This document shows, piece after piece, positions 1 through 14,387 of a stretch of 64,000 nucleotides of DNA. Position 1 is the first letter of the stretch, and each line of letters begins with the position of its first letter. A program made the position numbers and the translations under genes. The notes under the pieces were generated by a model that did not search any database, was not told the DNA's origin, and saw only the letters and a list, made by a program, of their open reading frames with translations. The DNA comes from Yamagishiella unicocca (taxonomy: Eukaryota; Chlorophyta; Chlorophyceae; Chlamydomonadales; Volvocaceae). Location of the stretch: assembly GCA_003116995.1 (NCBI GenBank), contig BDSL01000002.1, positions 1,076,001 to 1,140,000 on the forward strand. The letters are read 5' to 3'.

Positions 1-2701
1 CCTTTGCTCGACAGCCATACCATCAGTCACAGGGCAACGGCCTAGGCCCTGGACACCACCACGTTTATAATCTTGGAGGCGCGGATGCGACGGTGGTCTT
101 GGATGCCGGCCCGCAGCAGCTCACAGGGGCTGCTACAGCAGCCTCCACGGTCAGCGTCACCGTCAGCCCCGAACAGCGCGACGGTGGCCAACTGGCGGGC
201 GCCAGCGACACCTCGGAAGAGCTGCCACAGGCGGCGGCATCAGGTGGCGCCATCGCGAGGCTCGCGAGTTGCCTCAGCATCCTCGATAGCATCCGCATGC
301 CCGGCTCGCAGACGCCAACTGCGGCGGCAGCGGCGACGGGGGGCCCTTTCGGTTCGCCGTCTCACTCCTCTCCGAGCGGCCAGGCAGATGGTGGTAGCTG
401 TGTGCGGCTCACCTCACGACGCCTTGGTGGCAAGCTGGACCCGGGATGCACACTGCGGGTGCGGCGGCGGGGATGGGGCGGGCGCACGTCGACCCCAGCT
501 AAGGCTGGCGTCGGTCGATACCTGCAGGTTTGCGATGAGCTTGGGGGGCTGCGCGTCCAAAGCCACACGCACAGTGTTCAGGAGCAGAAGCGCAAAACGC
601 AACAGGCTCCGAAACTGCAGTCGCTATGCTGACCCCGCCACTGCGCGATCCCTGCCACTGCATCTTTGTTTCCTTTCTTCTGACGACCAGAGACGGGACA
701 TGTCGGCGAGTGTGCTGGACGTCCGGGAAGCGTGGGAGGAGTGCGAGGACTGCGACAACGATGAGCCCAGCAGCTCCGGGCGCCCCTTCATGGTCCGCGG
801 CGCGGACTACATGAAGACCAAGGTCAAGGTGCCCAGCCGGAGAGGCCTGTACCGCCTGCTAGCGGCGGACGTGATCAGCTCCGATACCAAGTTGACGCAT
901 GTCGCCCGGATGGTCAACCTGCAACACTTGCTGCGGCCGGCGGTTGACCCCCAGCTGCCGCCCCTTCTCGTCATCACTATCATGCTGCCCACATATCCGG
1001 TGCGTGCGCATGGAAGGGGCGTGCGGAAGCGGTCACATTTTGCCTGCACAAAGCGCTAGTCAGACGCGCTGGATTTCCCACGGCAGTAAACAGCAAGCAA
1101 CAGGCGCATGAAGGGTTTTCACCACCTTGGCTGAAGTGATTTTGACGGCCGGGTCTGCCACCGCCTTGTCTCTTGCTTCCAATGCCCGACTGGTCGCCCT
1201 ACCTATTCGCCGCACTCGTAGACCACGCTGTTCGGCGGCAATGACGGTCCGAGCAAAAGCCTCGTCCATTATTTTGGGTTGCCGCCAGACTTCAACCCCG
1301 CCACCTTCGAGAACCAGGCCGCGCTGGCACTGCTGCGTCGTTTCGTGACTAACGGCCGCGAGGCGGACGGCAGCCCTACGCGTGACAGGTGTGTAAGTGC
1401 GCACCGCAGGCCAGGGCAAAATGCAACTGCCTGTCAGTCTTGACCACACAAGGCACTGCGGGCTTGGGACGGCGTTCGTACTGGTACGCGGTTGACAGCG
1501 TGGGTGGTGCCGTCTGAGGGTGCGCTGGTTGATGGCACACGGGCCTGTCCCGCGGTCCTACCGGACCGCGCCGGACTACCCTTCCTTGGCTTCATCCCAC
1601 CGCATTACGCGACACGCGCGTGCGCTCCTTTAATTTCGTTATGCTGCAGGCTCAAGCTCATCCCGCGTGTCGTGAACGTGGAAGAGTGGGCGCAGAAGGG
1701 CCCGCTCAGCCCAGCTGAGCACAAACTTCTGGCCACCTACAATGACAAACCCATCCTTACGAGGCCGCAGCACGTTTTCAACAACGGCCCTGGTTATCTG
1801 GAGGTGCGACCGTAACGACACGCGGCGTCGACCAGTGGCCGCGAGCGCCCGGTGCCAGGCCTCGGTGGCACTGTTGTGTGCGGTGTGGTGTTCCGCCCGG
1901 GGAAAAGGTCCCTGCCGCCCCTTTTTTGGTTCAGTCATGGAGGTCACCCCGCTCGCGCCGGGATATCCTATCCGTGCTCAGCTCTTATTGGCCTGTAACC
2001 CATCCGGTCTCTTATGCCTTGTTTGTATGGCAGGTCGACATTGACATCCACAGCTACCAGTTCCTGGCGCGGAAAGCTTTCGGCGCCTACTTCAGCAGGT
2101 AGGTGGGTTGGACGTTGTGGGGTTGTCACACGGACCGGCATCTGTATAGGGCCGCCTGATGGCTGCTTGTGAGTTCCTCGGCGACGTGGTGAAGAGTGTC
2201 CTGCCAGCGAGCTATCGAATGCTGTTTAGGATTGGGCGCTAGCTTTTCAGACACACCGGCACACACTGCGGTCCGGCGACCCGCGATATGCCGGTCGTTC
2301 ACCATGATCACCTAGTTGATCGGCCTCGCCTCACTCGCGACTTCACTTGCGCTCAACATTTCGGGTGTTGCGCCATTGCCAAACCTTCATCCAGGCTGAA
2401 GGACGTCATATTCGAGAACGCGTTCGTCATCCAGGGCAACGGCCCTGATGAGCTGCCAGAGCAGGTTCTAGGTGCTGTACGGATGTACCGCATCGACCTG
2501 TCGCGCAACCGGCCCTTGCGTGATTACATTACACCCTCCGCGACTGCAGCCTTGGCGTCGTCCGGGAGCACGGGTGGCGCCGCGCGGGGAGATCCTGGGC
2601 CACACGGGGTGGTGGGACTGGGCGCCAGCGGCAGGCCGTCGCTGCAGGTGGCGGCGTCATTGCCACCTCCAATTCCGGAAGCGTCGGACGAGCAGGAATA
2701 A
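1..2701 (+). CDS. EDR2-like protein, C-terminal DUF1336 domain (5' end outside window)
   Basis: This is the 3' part of a gene that begins before the window. Exons read from the sequence: an upstream low-complexity Ala/Ser/Gly exon open from base 3 (its donor, perhaps near 527, is uncertain), then 691-999, 1222-1388, 1650-1803, 2034-2098 and 2395-2701 (TAA). Phases agree across all of the last five exons. Recognisable DUF1336/EDR2_C blocks are FMVRGADYMKTKVKVPS, PPLLVITIMLPTYP, LVHYFGLPPDF, NDKPILTRPQHVF, YLEVDIDIHSYQFLARKA and DELPEQVLGAVRMYRIDLSRN. In plant EDR2 proteins this domain follows PH and START lipid-binding domains and takes part in membrane or lipid signalling and defence. Whether PH/START precede it here cannot be seen. 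The C-terminal tail of about 60 residues is Gly/Ala/Pro-rich. Domain identity is firm; the upstream exon is tentative. Confidence 0.85.
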
Positions 2702-3687
2702 AGGGGATGATTGGCCCATCATGTGAGATGAGTGAAGCTATGTGTGGAGCATTTTCACCAAGAGATGAGGTATGGCCGTGCAGGCCCAGAGCAATTTCTT
2801 CTCGAGTTTGGTTGGTCTGTGCGGTCTGTGCAGGAGGGTTTGCTGGCTGGTTGTCAATGTCCAATTGAATTGTATTAGTGGCAGTAATGGAGGGCCATGT
2901 GTTTGCTTATTGCGGGCGCGGGCTGGTCGCAATTGCGTGCCTCCAGAACGTGGATGTCAACTGCCAGAACTGAATCTGTTGTCGGCATTGGTTAAGGATA
3001 TATGTTATTTCGGTCCTTATATGCACTGGGTGGGGCTTCGCCTGGGGTGCCAGTTATTTCCGTGTCCGACTTTTGTTAGTAGATGTTAAACCTCTTTTTC
3101 TTACTCTATACGTTACCTGGGGCCGAATGGCTGGAGTAGCTCATTTATCGATAGGTAAACATCGCTAGGGGTTTTCGTTCCGCCTGGTGGAGCCCGCAGG
3201 ATACAAGGTCATGTGTCTTGCAACAGTGATGCGCCTTGTGCTCATACCTATTCTGGCGAGTAGGAAGACTTTCCGAGCAGCTGGTGTCGTACACTCGTTT
3301 GGACAACCCGTGCGGGCAAATTGGATACCAAACCCGTTTGTAGATGATGCATAACAGCTCCCATGCTGTCCATGCTTCCCATGCCCTCATCCGATGCGAT
3401 GCCAGGACTTTCTGCTCGCCATCGTGGACCGTACAATATTGTATGCCAGCGGCCGCCATCTGCATTGAGGATCCATCATAACCGGCTCACGTGCCTAAGC
3501 GGGGCATGCTGCAGTACTACTGTTCGCTCGCCAAAAAAACAGGCACGATCCATATGACTCAGGACGCTCCGCTCCACACAACACTCTCGCCCCAGATCGA
3601 CATGTCGATCATTCCAAAACACAGCCATGAAATGACGCATGCGCAATGAGAGAAGCCTTTTGGCCCTTAAGCAAACTGCCCGTCTTC
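2702..3687. other. Convergent 3' intergenic region, EDR2-like / SDF2
   Basis: The region lies between the stop codons of two convergent genes and should hold both 3' UTRs. It is more AT-rich than the flanking exons. I see no conserved protein in any frame and no clear TGTAA signal on either strand. Confidence 0.5.
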
Positions 3688-5202
3688 TCAAAGCTCCTCC
3701 TTGTCGTCGTCCCCTGAAGAGCCCTTCTCACTCAGTTTGGGCATGTACACACCCTCGGCAGCCATCCACTCAGTATTCTTGTTCTTGGGGGTCGCGGCCG
3801 CAACTTCAAACTGACCAGCGATAGGATTGCCGTACTTCGCTTCATGCGAGAACAGGTATGCGCCCGTGTCGACGTGCTTGAAGCGGACCTGTTCACGGTC
3901 ATCCGTATGTCAGAGCGTGGAAGGTGCAGAACAATTCGTATCGTTCCATGCGTCGGGAAAACCGGGAAACGGAAAACCGGGAAAAGTGCACCGCGCAAGC
4001 ATGTGATGGGAGGGCATCATGGGCGTTTAAACACTGAGTCCTTGTATAAATAGCATAGTGTGAAAGGAATTACATGGTTGTATGGCTGGCGTGACAAGGA
4101 TGTCCAAGCACAGATCGGGTAAGCCCAGCCCTGAAAAGCTACGCCATGCGCTCCCAACCCTCGTCGTGAGGTGACCAGTTACACCATTCTACGGCTGTTG
4201 CTTGTAATTATTCCTGAACAGACAATGCACATAGATGGCATAACCCGCTTTCCAACACCAAATGCCCGCCCGTTAGTTAGCTTTTTTTGGCATACCTTAG
4301 TGTTCTGCTTCCAGACCTTGCCTTTGCCGTCCCATTCAACGGTCCAAACATCACCACCATCAGTCTGTGTATCACTACCGAAGGCACTGACCTGGAGATG
4401 GGGTCGTAAATAGATGTCACTGCAACCGAGTGCTAGTGCAGGCGCTCTATTGCTGGCGTGGAGGGCTTATGCTCCAAGGAAAATGGGCTTGGAGAGGAAT
4501 AACATGCATTACCCAAAGCAACACCCAATAATCCGATGGCCAAAATGAATGTATGAACGCGAAGTTTCGCAGACCGTTCCGGGCCCCAACGAGCATGGCT
4601 AGGGGTGAGTCCTGAAGATCACTGCGGGTGTGCGCGTCTAAACACGGGTAACCAGGGAGCCAACGAAGTCGACCGCGCACCTCCTGGTTGCTTGTCAGAG
4701 GCGACTGATATATATGGCTGTGAAGCCACTTGCGCGTGGAAACATGAAGCATACGCAAGCGGTTGCCTTTTTTCAGCGTAGCACCGGGCACGCATGCCTC
4801 GTCCTGCAATCGAGGCGAAAGTCGGTCTTCACGCTGAGCGCGCGAAAGAACATCAGAATTGCCTACCGCGGTGCCTTGAACAAGCCAAAGACTGTTTCCA
4901 TCATCACCGTCCGGGAAGCCAGTGACTGACTGCTGCTGGCTGCCGCGACTGTACGCGACCTGGTGCGAATGCAACCGTGCCTTGGTGGTCACGTGTTGCA
5001 GCTTGATTGTGCTACCGCAAGTAACCTGTGATCGCAGCCGTTCACCCAACGCGGGCCTGGTCAGCCGCTCGATCGCATCTGCACCGCTGTCCCTGACAAC
5101 ATGATCCAATCCACTACCTACCAGCAGGTTGTCCGCGTGGACAAAGCTGATAAGAAGGAAGACGGCCAAAACTGCCGCACCTCCTCGCGCTGAAGGCTCC
5201 AT
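3688..5202 (-). CDS. SDF2: SDF2-type ER-lumenal MIR-domain protein
   Basis: Three exons on the minus strand (5202-4681, 4391-4296, 3888-3688), all phase 0, encode about 272 aa. Residues 1-23 form a signal peptide ending VHA. MIR repeats follow: VTCGSTIKLQHV, ARLHSHQVAYSRGSQQQSVT, NSLWLVQG, RKWLHSHIYQSPLTSNQE, FGSDTQTDGGDVWTVEW and VRFKHVDTGAYLFSHE. These match the SDF2/SDF2L family, which in animals and plants works with ER Hsp40 and BiP in glycoprotein quality control. Plant SDF2 typically ends HDEL; this protein ends in KEEL after an acidic GSSGDDD stretch, which would be a variant ER-retrieval signal. About 50 residues between the signal peptide and the first MIR repeat are not conserved. 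The start is the only ATG giving a signal peptide. A TATA-like run lies about 80 bp upstream, near 5280. Confidence 0.93.
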
Positions 5203-6757
5203 TTGCGGTCTGTCTAGGACTGCATGCCACCTCCTTATCGCGCTGGCAGAATAATATCCGTTACTAGTAGCAGCCCTGGATTATAGTGTACAAATATAGG
5301 GATGTAGGAGGTCTGCGAAATATTTACAACGTACCCAGCGAGGTTGGCCAATGCCATTATTATGAGAAACTCTCAGTACTCCATCGCCTCACGGGCAATT
5401 CCCACAGACGCAAACTTCATCCAATTCAATCACAAGGGGCAGAACGCTTTCAGCCAGAGCGGCTAACCGCAAGGCTGTCAAAAATCCAGCTAACCGTGCG
5501 AGGGCTACGTCTCTATTTCAGAGCTCGCGGCGCACGTGCAAGAGGTGGAGACCCATCGCACATCAGCGCGAGGGCCATGACCTGCCTCCATCCCTTGAAG
5601 AGAGCAGGATAACCGTCAACTCGGAGGATTCCCGCTGGTGAAATGGGCGGCAAACCCGGAAACGACACGGCGTCTGCCAGCACCTCCCTTTCCCATGCAT
5701 TATAAAAGACCACCGAAAATTCTACAGCAACAAAACCGTATGCCCAATCTCCACATGAGCCGCGCGCAGCCGCATTTGCATGAACGTACGTCAACTGTGC
5801 CGGCACGCATAGCCTCGTTCCTTGCCTCACAGTATGCGCAAGGGTCATGCGAAACTGCACACGTTGCACGGCGCTGAGGATAGCAGTGTCCGACACCACA
5901 GGGGTTACGGTATGTAGCCTACCACTGAAGCCTGTGAACGTCAAAAGGCATGGGCAGCTGTTGTTCCTCGTGACGCACGTGACGCACACGACTGCTCCCA
6001 TGTCATCCGACGAGTTTCCCTGTGCACTACCTCCAGGATGGACAGGGTACTTGTATAGAAGCGTTACCGTTACCGTGACACGCACACCGTCATATGGGAC
6101 ATCGGTAGTCTGGTCGGTTAAACCCATCTGTGTCAAGAGCGAGCCGAAGAAGTCAAAAGTCCGCCCCCTGGGACCCGCGAAACATGATCCCGCCTTTTCC
6201 GACCTCGCGCATTAAACCGAGCAGCGGTTGGATATGCGCGTACATCCGTCGTGCCCCACCGCACGAGTGCCCATAACTCACTAAGATTACATGCGCATGC
6301 TCTCTCCCTCATCCCGGCTGCAGCCAATGTGCGACGTGTCGTGCCCTTCGACCCGATACAGCTTTGCCTACAACCTCACAACTTCACCTCTCGATCGCAA
6401 CGTTGGTGTGGTACAGCTGTGCTCACAGTTTGGGCTCTCCTCTGCTACGCGAAAGCCCTCAAAAACGCCGAAATGCAGACGTCCACAGACGAGGGTCTCT
6501 AACCCACCGAAACCGCCGCGCGTAACGGCACTGGCGTTCGCGCCAGTCCTTTCGGCTCGTTCTCCGCCGTGCCGCTCGATGTGTCAGCTTCAAAGCAGAC
6601 ACATCATTACGACTGCATCATCTTCTCAAACTGCGAGGCGCAGAGGGACATTGAAGTTGGCGTAAGTCCATAGGCTTGTGCATGTTTCAGGCTCCGCTGT
6701 GTTAAAAGTTTCACGTCCAGTCAGCTCTGTCCTGTCAACCCTGCCCTCGATGGTATT
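5203..6757. other. Intergenic: SDF2 promoter and CDPK 3' UTR
   Basis: The left half should contain the SDF2 promoter, with TATA-like sequence around 5278-5300. The right half should contain the CDPK 3' UTR, with a TTACA (TGTAA on the minus strand) at 6287. A 207-codon minus-strand open frame at 5513-6136 resembles no family I recognise. I see no RNA gene. Confidence 0.5.
6287..6291 (-). terminator. Candidate polyadenylation signal TGTAA for CDPK
   Basis: TGTAA on the minus strand lies about 470 nt past the CDPK stop. TGTAA is the usual poly(A) signal in volvocine algae. The assignment rests on motif and position only. Confidence 0.45.
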
Positions 6758-9954
<3,197 letters not shown>

Positions 9955-10795
9955 GCCGCCTCTGCGCCGCAGGACACAGGAATGAAGAAACCACCGACCA
10001 GCCACCGTCGCAACTAAGACATATGTCCCATGAATGAACTGCCGCAAATGCCGCACCTGCTGTGGATCTAATTGAGGTGCTCCTCGCACAGCGATAGTGT
10101 CTGCGGTCAAAGGACCGCGCTGCTGCCTTGCTCCAAGCACAACCTCCGCTGCTGCTCAAGGCCTCTCTCTGCCACGTAGCTCTCAAGTACTAGGAACGCT
10201 GTCTACGCGAGGTTTCATTTGGGCGGTGCGCTAAGCGCTGGATAAGCTTTGTGGTAGAGGAAAGCCAATAAGCCGCAATGAAGGAAGAGCAAAACACAGA
10301 TTGTACAGGTTTCCTATCAAGAAGAGTACTTAGTGGTACAATGCGAAGAGTTGTAGGCAAGGTTCTGTCTCAAGCAATACAGTTGTTGGAAAGCCGTACA
10401 GCCCTGGCCGCCAGCGTGGTGTTGCATCATGACATTGCCTTATATGTTCGTTACAATTATATATATGCATGTTATACTTTCAGGGTATACTTCCTCGCGG
10501 CTAAGTATCCGCGGGCTCAACCTTCAGCAGCTCTTGCCAGGACTATCACATAATGCGTGCACCAGAAACGGTTCACGTTTACTGCAGTCACACGCTAGGC
10601 GATAGGAGCAATGCCGCGTCATTTCCCGTATTCGATTGTGTCCAACCTTCCTGTAGTGTTCACCTGGGTTATGCCAATACTGCGGCTGACGTGATTGCGT
10701 GAATATGCATCACCAACGATGGATCTGCGCATAAGACATTTCTGTGGCGATGAAGTTTGGCCGCGCTCTGACGTTGCACCCTAGCATTCCACAGA

Positions 10796-10800
10796 TTACA
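10796..10800 (-). terminator. Candidate polyadenylation signal TGTAA for RPB10
   Basis: Minus-strand TGTAA lies about 420 nt past the RPB10 stop, at the spacing seen for neighbouring genes. It is a motif-only call. Confidence 0.4.
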
Positions 10801-11049
10801 GACGTACGATGTGCCCTGAGGGGTAACCCTTACCAAGGGAAACAATGCGTGGTGTACAGCAAGCCTGGCACTCTGTATCCCGCTAAACCCTGCAGTCCGA
10901 TAGGGTTGGCCAGGTACCCGAGCAAGGCTTACCCTGACAGGTACCATGCGTTTCCAGCACTACCATCACTATACTGTCCTTCGCTTTAGCCCAATGACAG
11001 TATTCTTGAGGAAACTCGGATGCCCCAACCCCAGTTGCTACTAAAACAC

Positions 11050-11124
11050 CGCCATCGCACTGTCAGCATGACACCGCCATCGCACTGCCAACATGACACA
11101 GCCATTGCACTGCCAGCATGAAAG
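11050..11124. repeat. Three-copy 25-bp tandem repeat
   Basis: Three adjacent 25-bp units begin at 11050, 11075 and 11100, with core CGCCATCGCACTG..AGCATG; the third is slightly diverged. They lie in the predicted 3' UTR of RPB10, about 95 nt past its stop, followed by a T(CT)n tract. Confidence 0.8.
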
Positions 11125-11217
11125 CTGGTGTTTTTTTCTCTCTCTCTCCGCACTCTGACATAGCACAAATGTAATTCAACGTCCAATCCACCGTGACCAA
11201 CCCGCACTTTGCAATAT

Positions 11218-11634
11218 CTATTGTGGACCTCTTTGCTGAGCTTGTGCCGCTCGCTCCAGGGTGTTGTAGTTCAAAAGCTTTTCTATGAGATCCACGTGTG
11301 TCATAAGCATGCGCCGACAGCAGTAGCGGCTCAGCCCAAGACCGTCCAAAGCTTCCCTGGGGACCGCAGTGGAGTATGTTAAAACTGACCAACCTTCCGG
11401 GCAAGGAGGGGGGCCTGAAGCCCCAGCCACTCGCAGAACGGGTTCTGGGACTCACTGCTCACTGTATCCAGCCTGGAGTAGGTCCAAATACGTATCCCAC
11501 TTGTTGCCAATCACCTAGAAAGAGCACGGCATGATGTGCAGTGGGCACGGTAAGTCACGCCGCCACGCAGGGCACACTTCGCAGGCATGGAAACATACCT
11601 TGCCACAAGTGAAGCAGCGAACTGGAATAATCAT
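11218..11634 (-). CDS. RPB10: RNA polymerases I/II/III shared subunit RPB10 (RPABC5)
   Basis: Three exons (11634-11599, 11514-11456, 11356-11218), phases 0 and 2, encode 77 aa. The protein starts [20 protein letters not shown] and continues with [39 protein letters not shown] and LNYNTLE, matching RPB10 almost residue by residue. The zinc site is CFTCG plus the YCC pair. The protein is a small, essential subunit of all three nuclear RNA polymerases, at the RPB2/RPB3 interface. It is slightly longer than the usual 65-71 aa because of a Gln/Ala/Arg tail. The first coding exon is only 36 nt. The gene is head-to-head with TRAPPC2, 500 bp away. Confidence 0.97.
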
Positions 11635-12134
11635 ATTACTAGTCCTTTAAGCCAGGGCGCAATTGGCTGCTGGACGGCTGTCCCGGCTCTATCAAAGTTT
11701 GTCCCCGGCTCTAGTAAAGTTGGGATTCCGTGGCAAGAGCAGAACTTCAACGTTGGCCCTACAGGATATGACTTAATGGTGATGGGCCTCTAGATTAACC
11801 CGTCGCCGTCCGATGGAAGGCTAACGACGTTGCACACGCAAATACGCAACTACAGCTGGGGCGTTTGAGCCTAGCCTCGACCTGTATTGAACAATAGTGA
11901 AAATTTCAGGGAACGAAACATAGTTTGTGAGCCTTCGTGAGACGTACAGCCGCGATGAGTGTCGATGTGTGTCATGTATGAAGCAGGAACGCGGGCGTGT
12001 CACACGGTCACAATTAGTGTTAATTACACTCCTTTTTCCTGCATTTTGACCGCTTCTGCATTTAATCCGCAATGGCGCCGGAGGTCCGCACAAGGCAATC
12101 TTTGAAGGCTAGTCTCTAACGCGCCGACGCAGAA
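11635..12134. promoter_or_regulatory. Shared divergent promoter region, RPB10 / TRAPPC2
   Basis: These 500 bp separate the start codons of two divergently transcribed housekeeping genes, so both promoters and 5' UTRs must lie here. No strong TATA box is seen. A short direct repeat (TCCCGGCTCTA / CCCCGGCTCTA) lies near 11685-11712. Confidence 0.6.
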
Positions 12135-13961
12135 ATGTCTACGTCAACACTAACGTTTGTTATAGTAGGACAGGAGGATCACCCCATCTATGAGGTGGAT
12201 CTGACTGGCCCCAAGGAGGTAAGCGACCCCCTCCCGCCGTGTACCCCCGCACCACGGACGTGCCCTGGCAACACCCCTGGTCCCCAGGCCTTGTCCTATT
12301 TTCGCATTGAGTCTCGTCAGGCTCCTAAGCGCCTACATGATGCATCATGCATGTCGCTCAATTGACAAACACACGGACTTGTTCTATGCCTTCCCTGTTT
12401 TTCCTGTTTACGGACACACGTGTATGCCCAGCTATGCCTCCTCAAGTTCACCCAACGCAAGGGCATATGCGAGCCTGCATCCAACAAAACCCGTGCCCCG
12501 AACGAACGCAGCAACAAACCCAATACCTCCATCAGTTCGTACTACACTCGTCGTTGGACGCCGTGGACGAGCAAATGTGGCTTAGCAAAGAGCCGCACCT
12601 CAAGGTCCGACAGATCCCCCTCGGACGGGATCTTGTTGCTTGCCGACGAGGGGTGGTGTGCCGTGCCAAAAAGGCGGCTGAAGGCCGCCCGGCGGTGGGG
12701 CGTCCTTGCTGATGACGGATGGGAAGACTTGTCGCTGTTGACGTGCGCACCTGGCATTTTCTGGGCCTGCATCTCGACGCGATTGCATCAGCTGCCATCT
12801 CCCTAACGTCATACGTCTTAGGCGCCAACTGGCTCCGTCGTGACTTGTTCCTCACACGGTCGCACCTCTTTTGGGGGGATCCAGCTCGCCCGTAGTAAAT
12901 TGAATATGGACGCAGGTATTCCGGTCTCAAAACCGTTCCACAGCCTCAAAACCGGTCCGGCGCATTCGCACAATGGTCTGTCGCGTTGTCCGTGTGTTGG
13001 CAAGCCCCTCCAGGGAGGACTGCCAACGCCCGTTTTCTGGACCGTGCATGGCATCTCTTACCGCTTCGGACCCCGTGTCCTGCAGGTGGTCGACCGTTTC
13101 AACGGCCTGAACGTGACGGCGTTTGTGACGGCCGGCAACACGCGCTTTCTAATGCTCCATGACGGTCGCAGCGATGATGCCATTCGGTCCTTCTTTTCAG
13201 AAGTCTATGAGCTTTATCTGCGGGTGGGTGCAAGCGCGGCATGTGTTTCTTAGGCTGGTGACTCCAGGGGTACCAAGGGTGTCGAGACTTGTTCAGAGGC
13301 GGGGCAAGGAGGGCATACGACGTAGCAGGACATGTGTTTTCGGCTCGTGTGCTTGGGCTTGGCAAGGGCACGGGCAGGGAATGAGGAGGCGGTAGAGGGC
13401 GGGCAGAGGCAGGTACCAGCCTGGTGAGCTGGGTTGTTCGAACGTAGTGCGGGTATGGTTTGTACGGCACGGAAACCTTATTTAGATGAGCCGAGGAGCG
13501 ACATCCATTTAGTAGGATGAAGGCCGCGTCATTTGTAGGTGGATTGCATTGGGGGGGAATGTTGTGTGCTGAGCGGCGGGGCACTTGCGGCAGCCGTGAT
13601 GTCGGGCTCCGTTCAGGACTCCAATTCCGGCCGCAGCTATCATCACACCTGCACGTTACCTTAACACGCCGCTGCCGACGTAAGTTTACTTCCAGGTTAT
13701 CATTCCCAAGGGTTGTCGCAACATTCCTTCATCACGCGCTGATCGATTCCTTGAGTTCTCGCTGACGCTGAAACTCGAGCAAGCAGATCCACTCGCGTCG
13801 CTTTACAGGCCGGTTTTATCGCAGCCGGGCTCACGTCTTATCACATGCTCCCCTCCTGCTTGCAGGTGTTGCTCAACCCCTTCCACACGCCCACGACCCG
13901 CATCACAAGCCGGGATTTCGACAGAAAGGTCAAGATACTTGCCAAGCGCCTGATCGGGTAG
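12135..13961 (+). CDS. TRAPPC2: TRAPP complex subunit 2 (sedlin)
   Basis: Four exons (12135-12218, 12512-12604, 13086-13223, 13866-13961), all phase 0, encode 136 aa, against about 140 aa for human sedlin. Conserved blocks: TFVIVGQEDHPIYEVDL, HQFVLHSSLDAVDEQMWLS, VVDRFNGLNVTAFVTAGNTR, FLMLHDGRSDDAIRSFFSEV and FDRKVKILAKRLIG. Sedlin-fold longins form part of the core TRAPP tethering complexes, which activate Rab1/Ypt1 at the ER-Golgi interface. The last intron is long (642 nt). The start is the ATG immediately before the first beta strand, at the family position. A TGTAA lies 422 nt past the stop. Confidence 0.96.
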
Positions 13962-14382
13962 CGTGCGCATGCGACGCAGTGGCGCTAGGACTGCGCAGCT
14001 ACAGCAGCACCCTGGCAGTAGCCTGGTGTGCGGCTCATGAGGGCAATGGTGTCTTCCTTGTCGTCGCCCACACGAAGCACACGAAGATGACAATTTTATG
14101 CAACGCCGCCTGTGTGCGGCTACGGCACGGCCTGTGTCCGCCCGGGCCCACAGTGGGCCGCATCGTCGTGCAGTGCCTCACGTGGTGGCTCATGCGGGGC
14201 CGGGGACGCGTACTGATTGGCATGCTCGCTCCTGCGCCCGTGCGGGGATGTATCATACGTAGGATTAGTCCAGGCTGAATGCGAGGGCCTCCGGTGCTGG
14301 GGGTGCAGCTGTGGCGCGCCTGTCTTGAACCGTCGGGCGCTGGGTGGGTCATGCTAGCCGGACTGCTGGGCCGGTGCACGAT

Positions 14383-14387
14383 TGTAA
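14383..14387 (+). terminator. Candidate polyadenylation signal TGTAA for TRAPPC2
   Basis: TGTAA lies 422 nt downstream of the TRAPPC2 stop codon. It is a motif and distance call. Confidence 0.45.

Larger units (their letters stand above)
9955..11217. other. Intergenic: CDPK promoter and RPB10 3' UTR
   Basis: The region lies between two tandem minus-strand genes. AT-rich sequence with TATA-like runs occurs around 10440-10480, about 490 bp upstream of the CDPK ATG. TTACA at 10796 (minus-strand TGTAA) may end RPB10. Three 25-bp tandem repeats lie at 11050-11124. No gene is recognised. Confidence 0.5.

Noticed and set aside
5513..6136. 207-codon minus-strand open frame as a gene
   Set aside because: No recognisable domain, no clear exon partners, and it falls where the SDF2 promoter and CDPK 3' UTR are expected.
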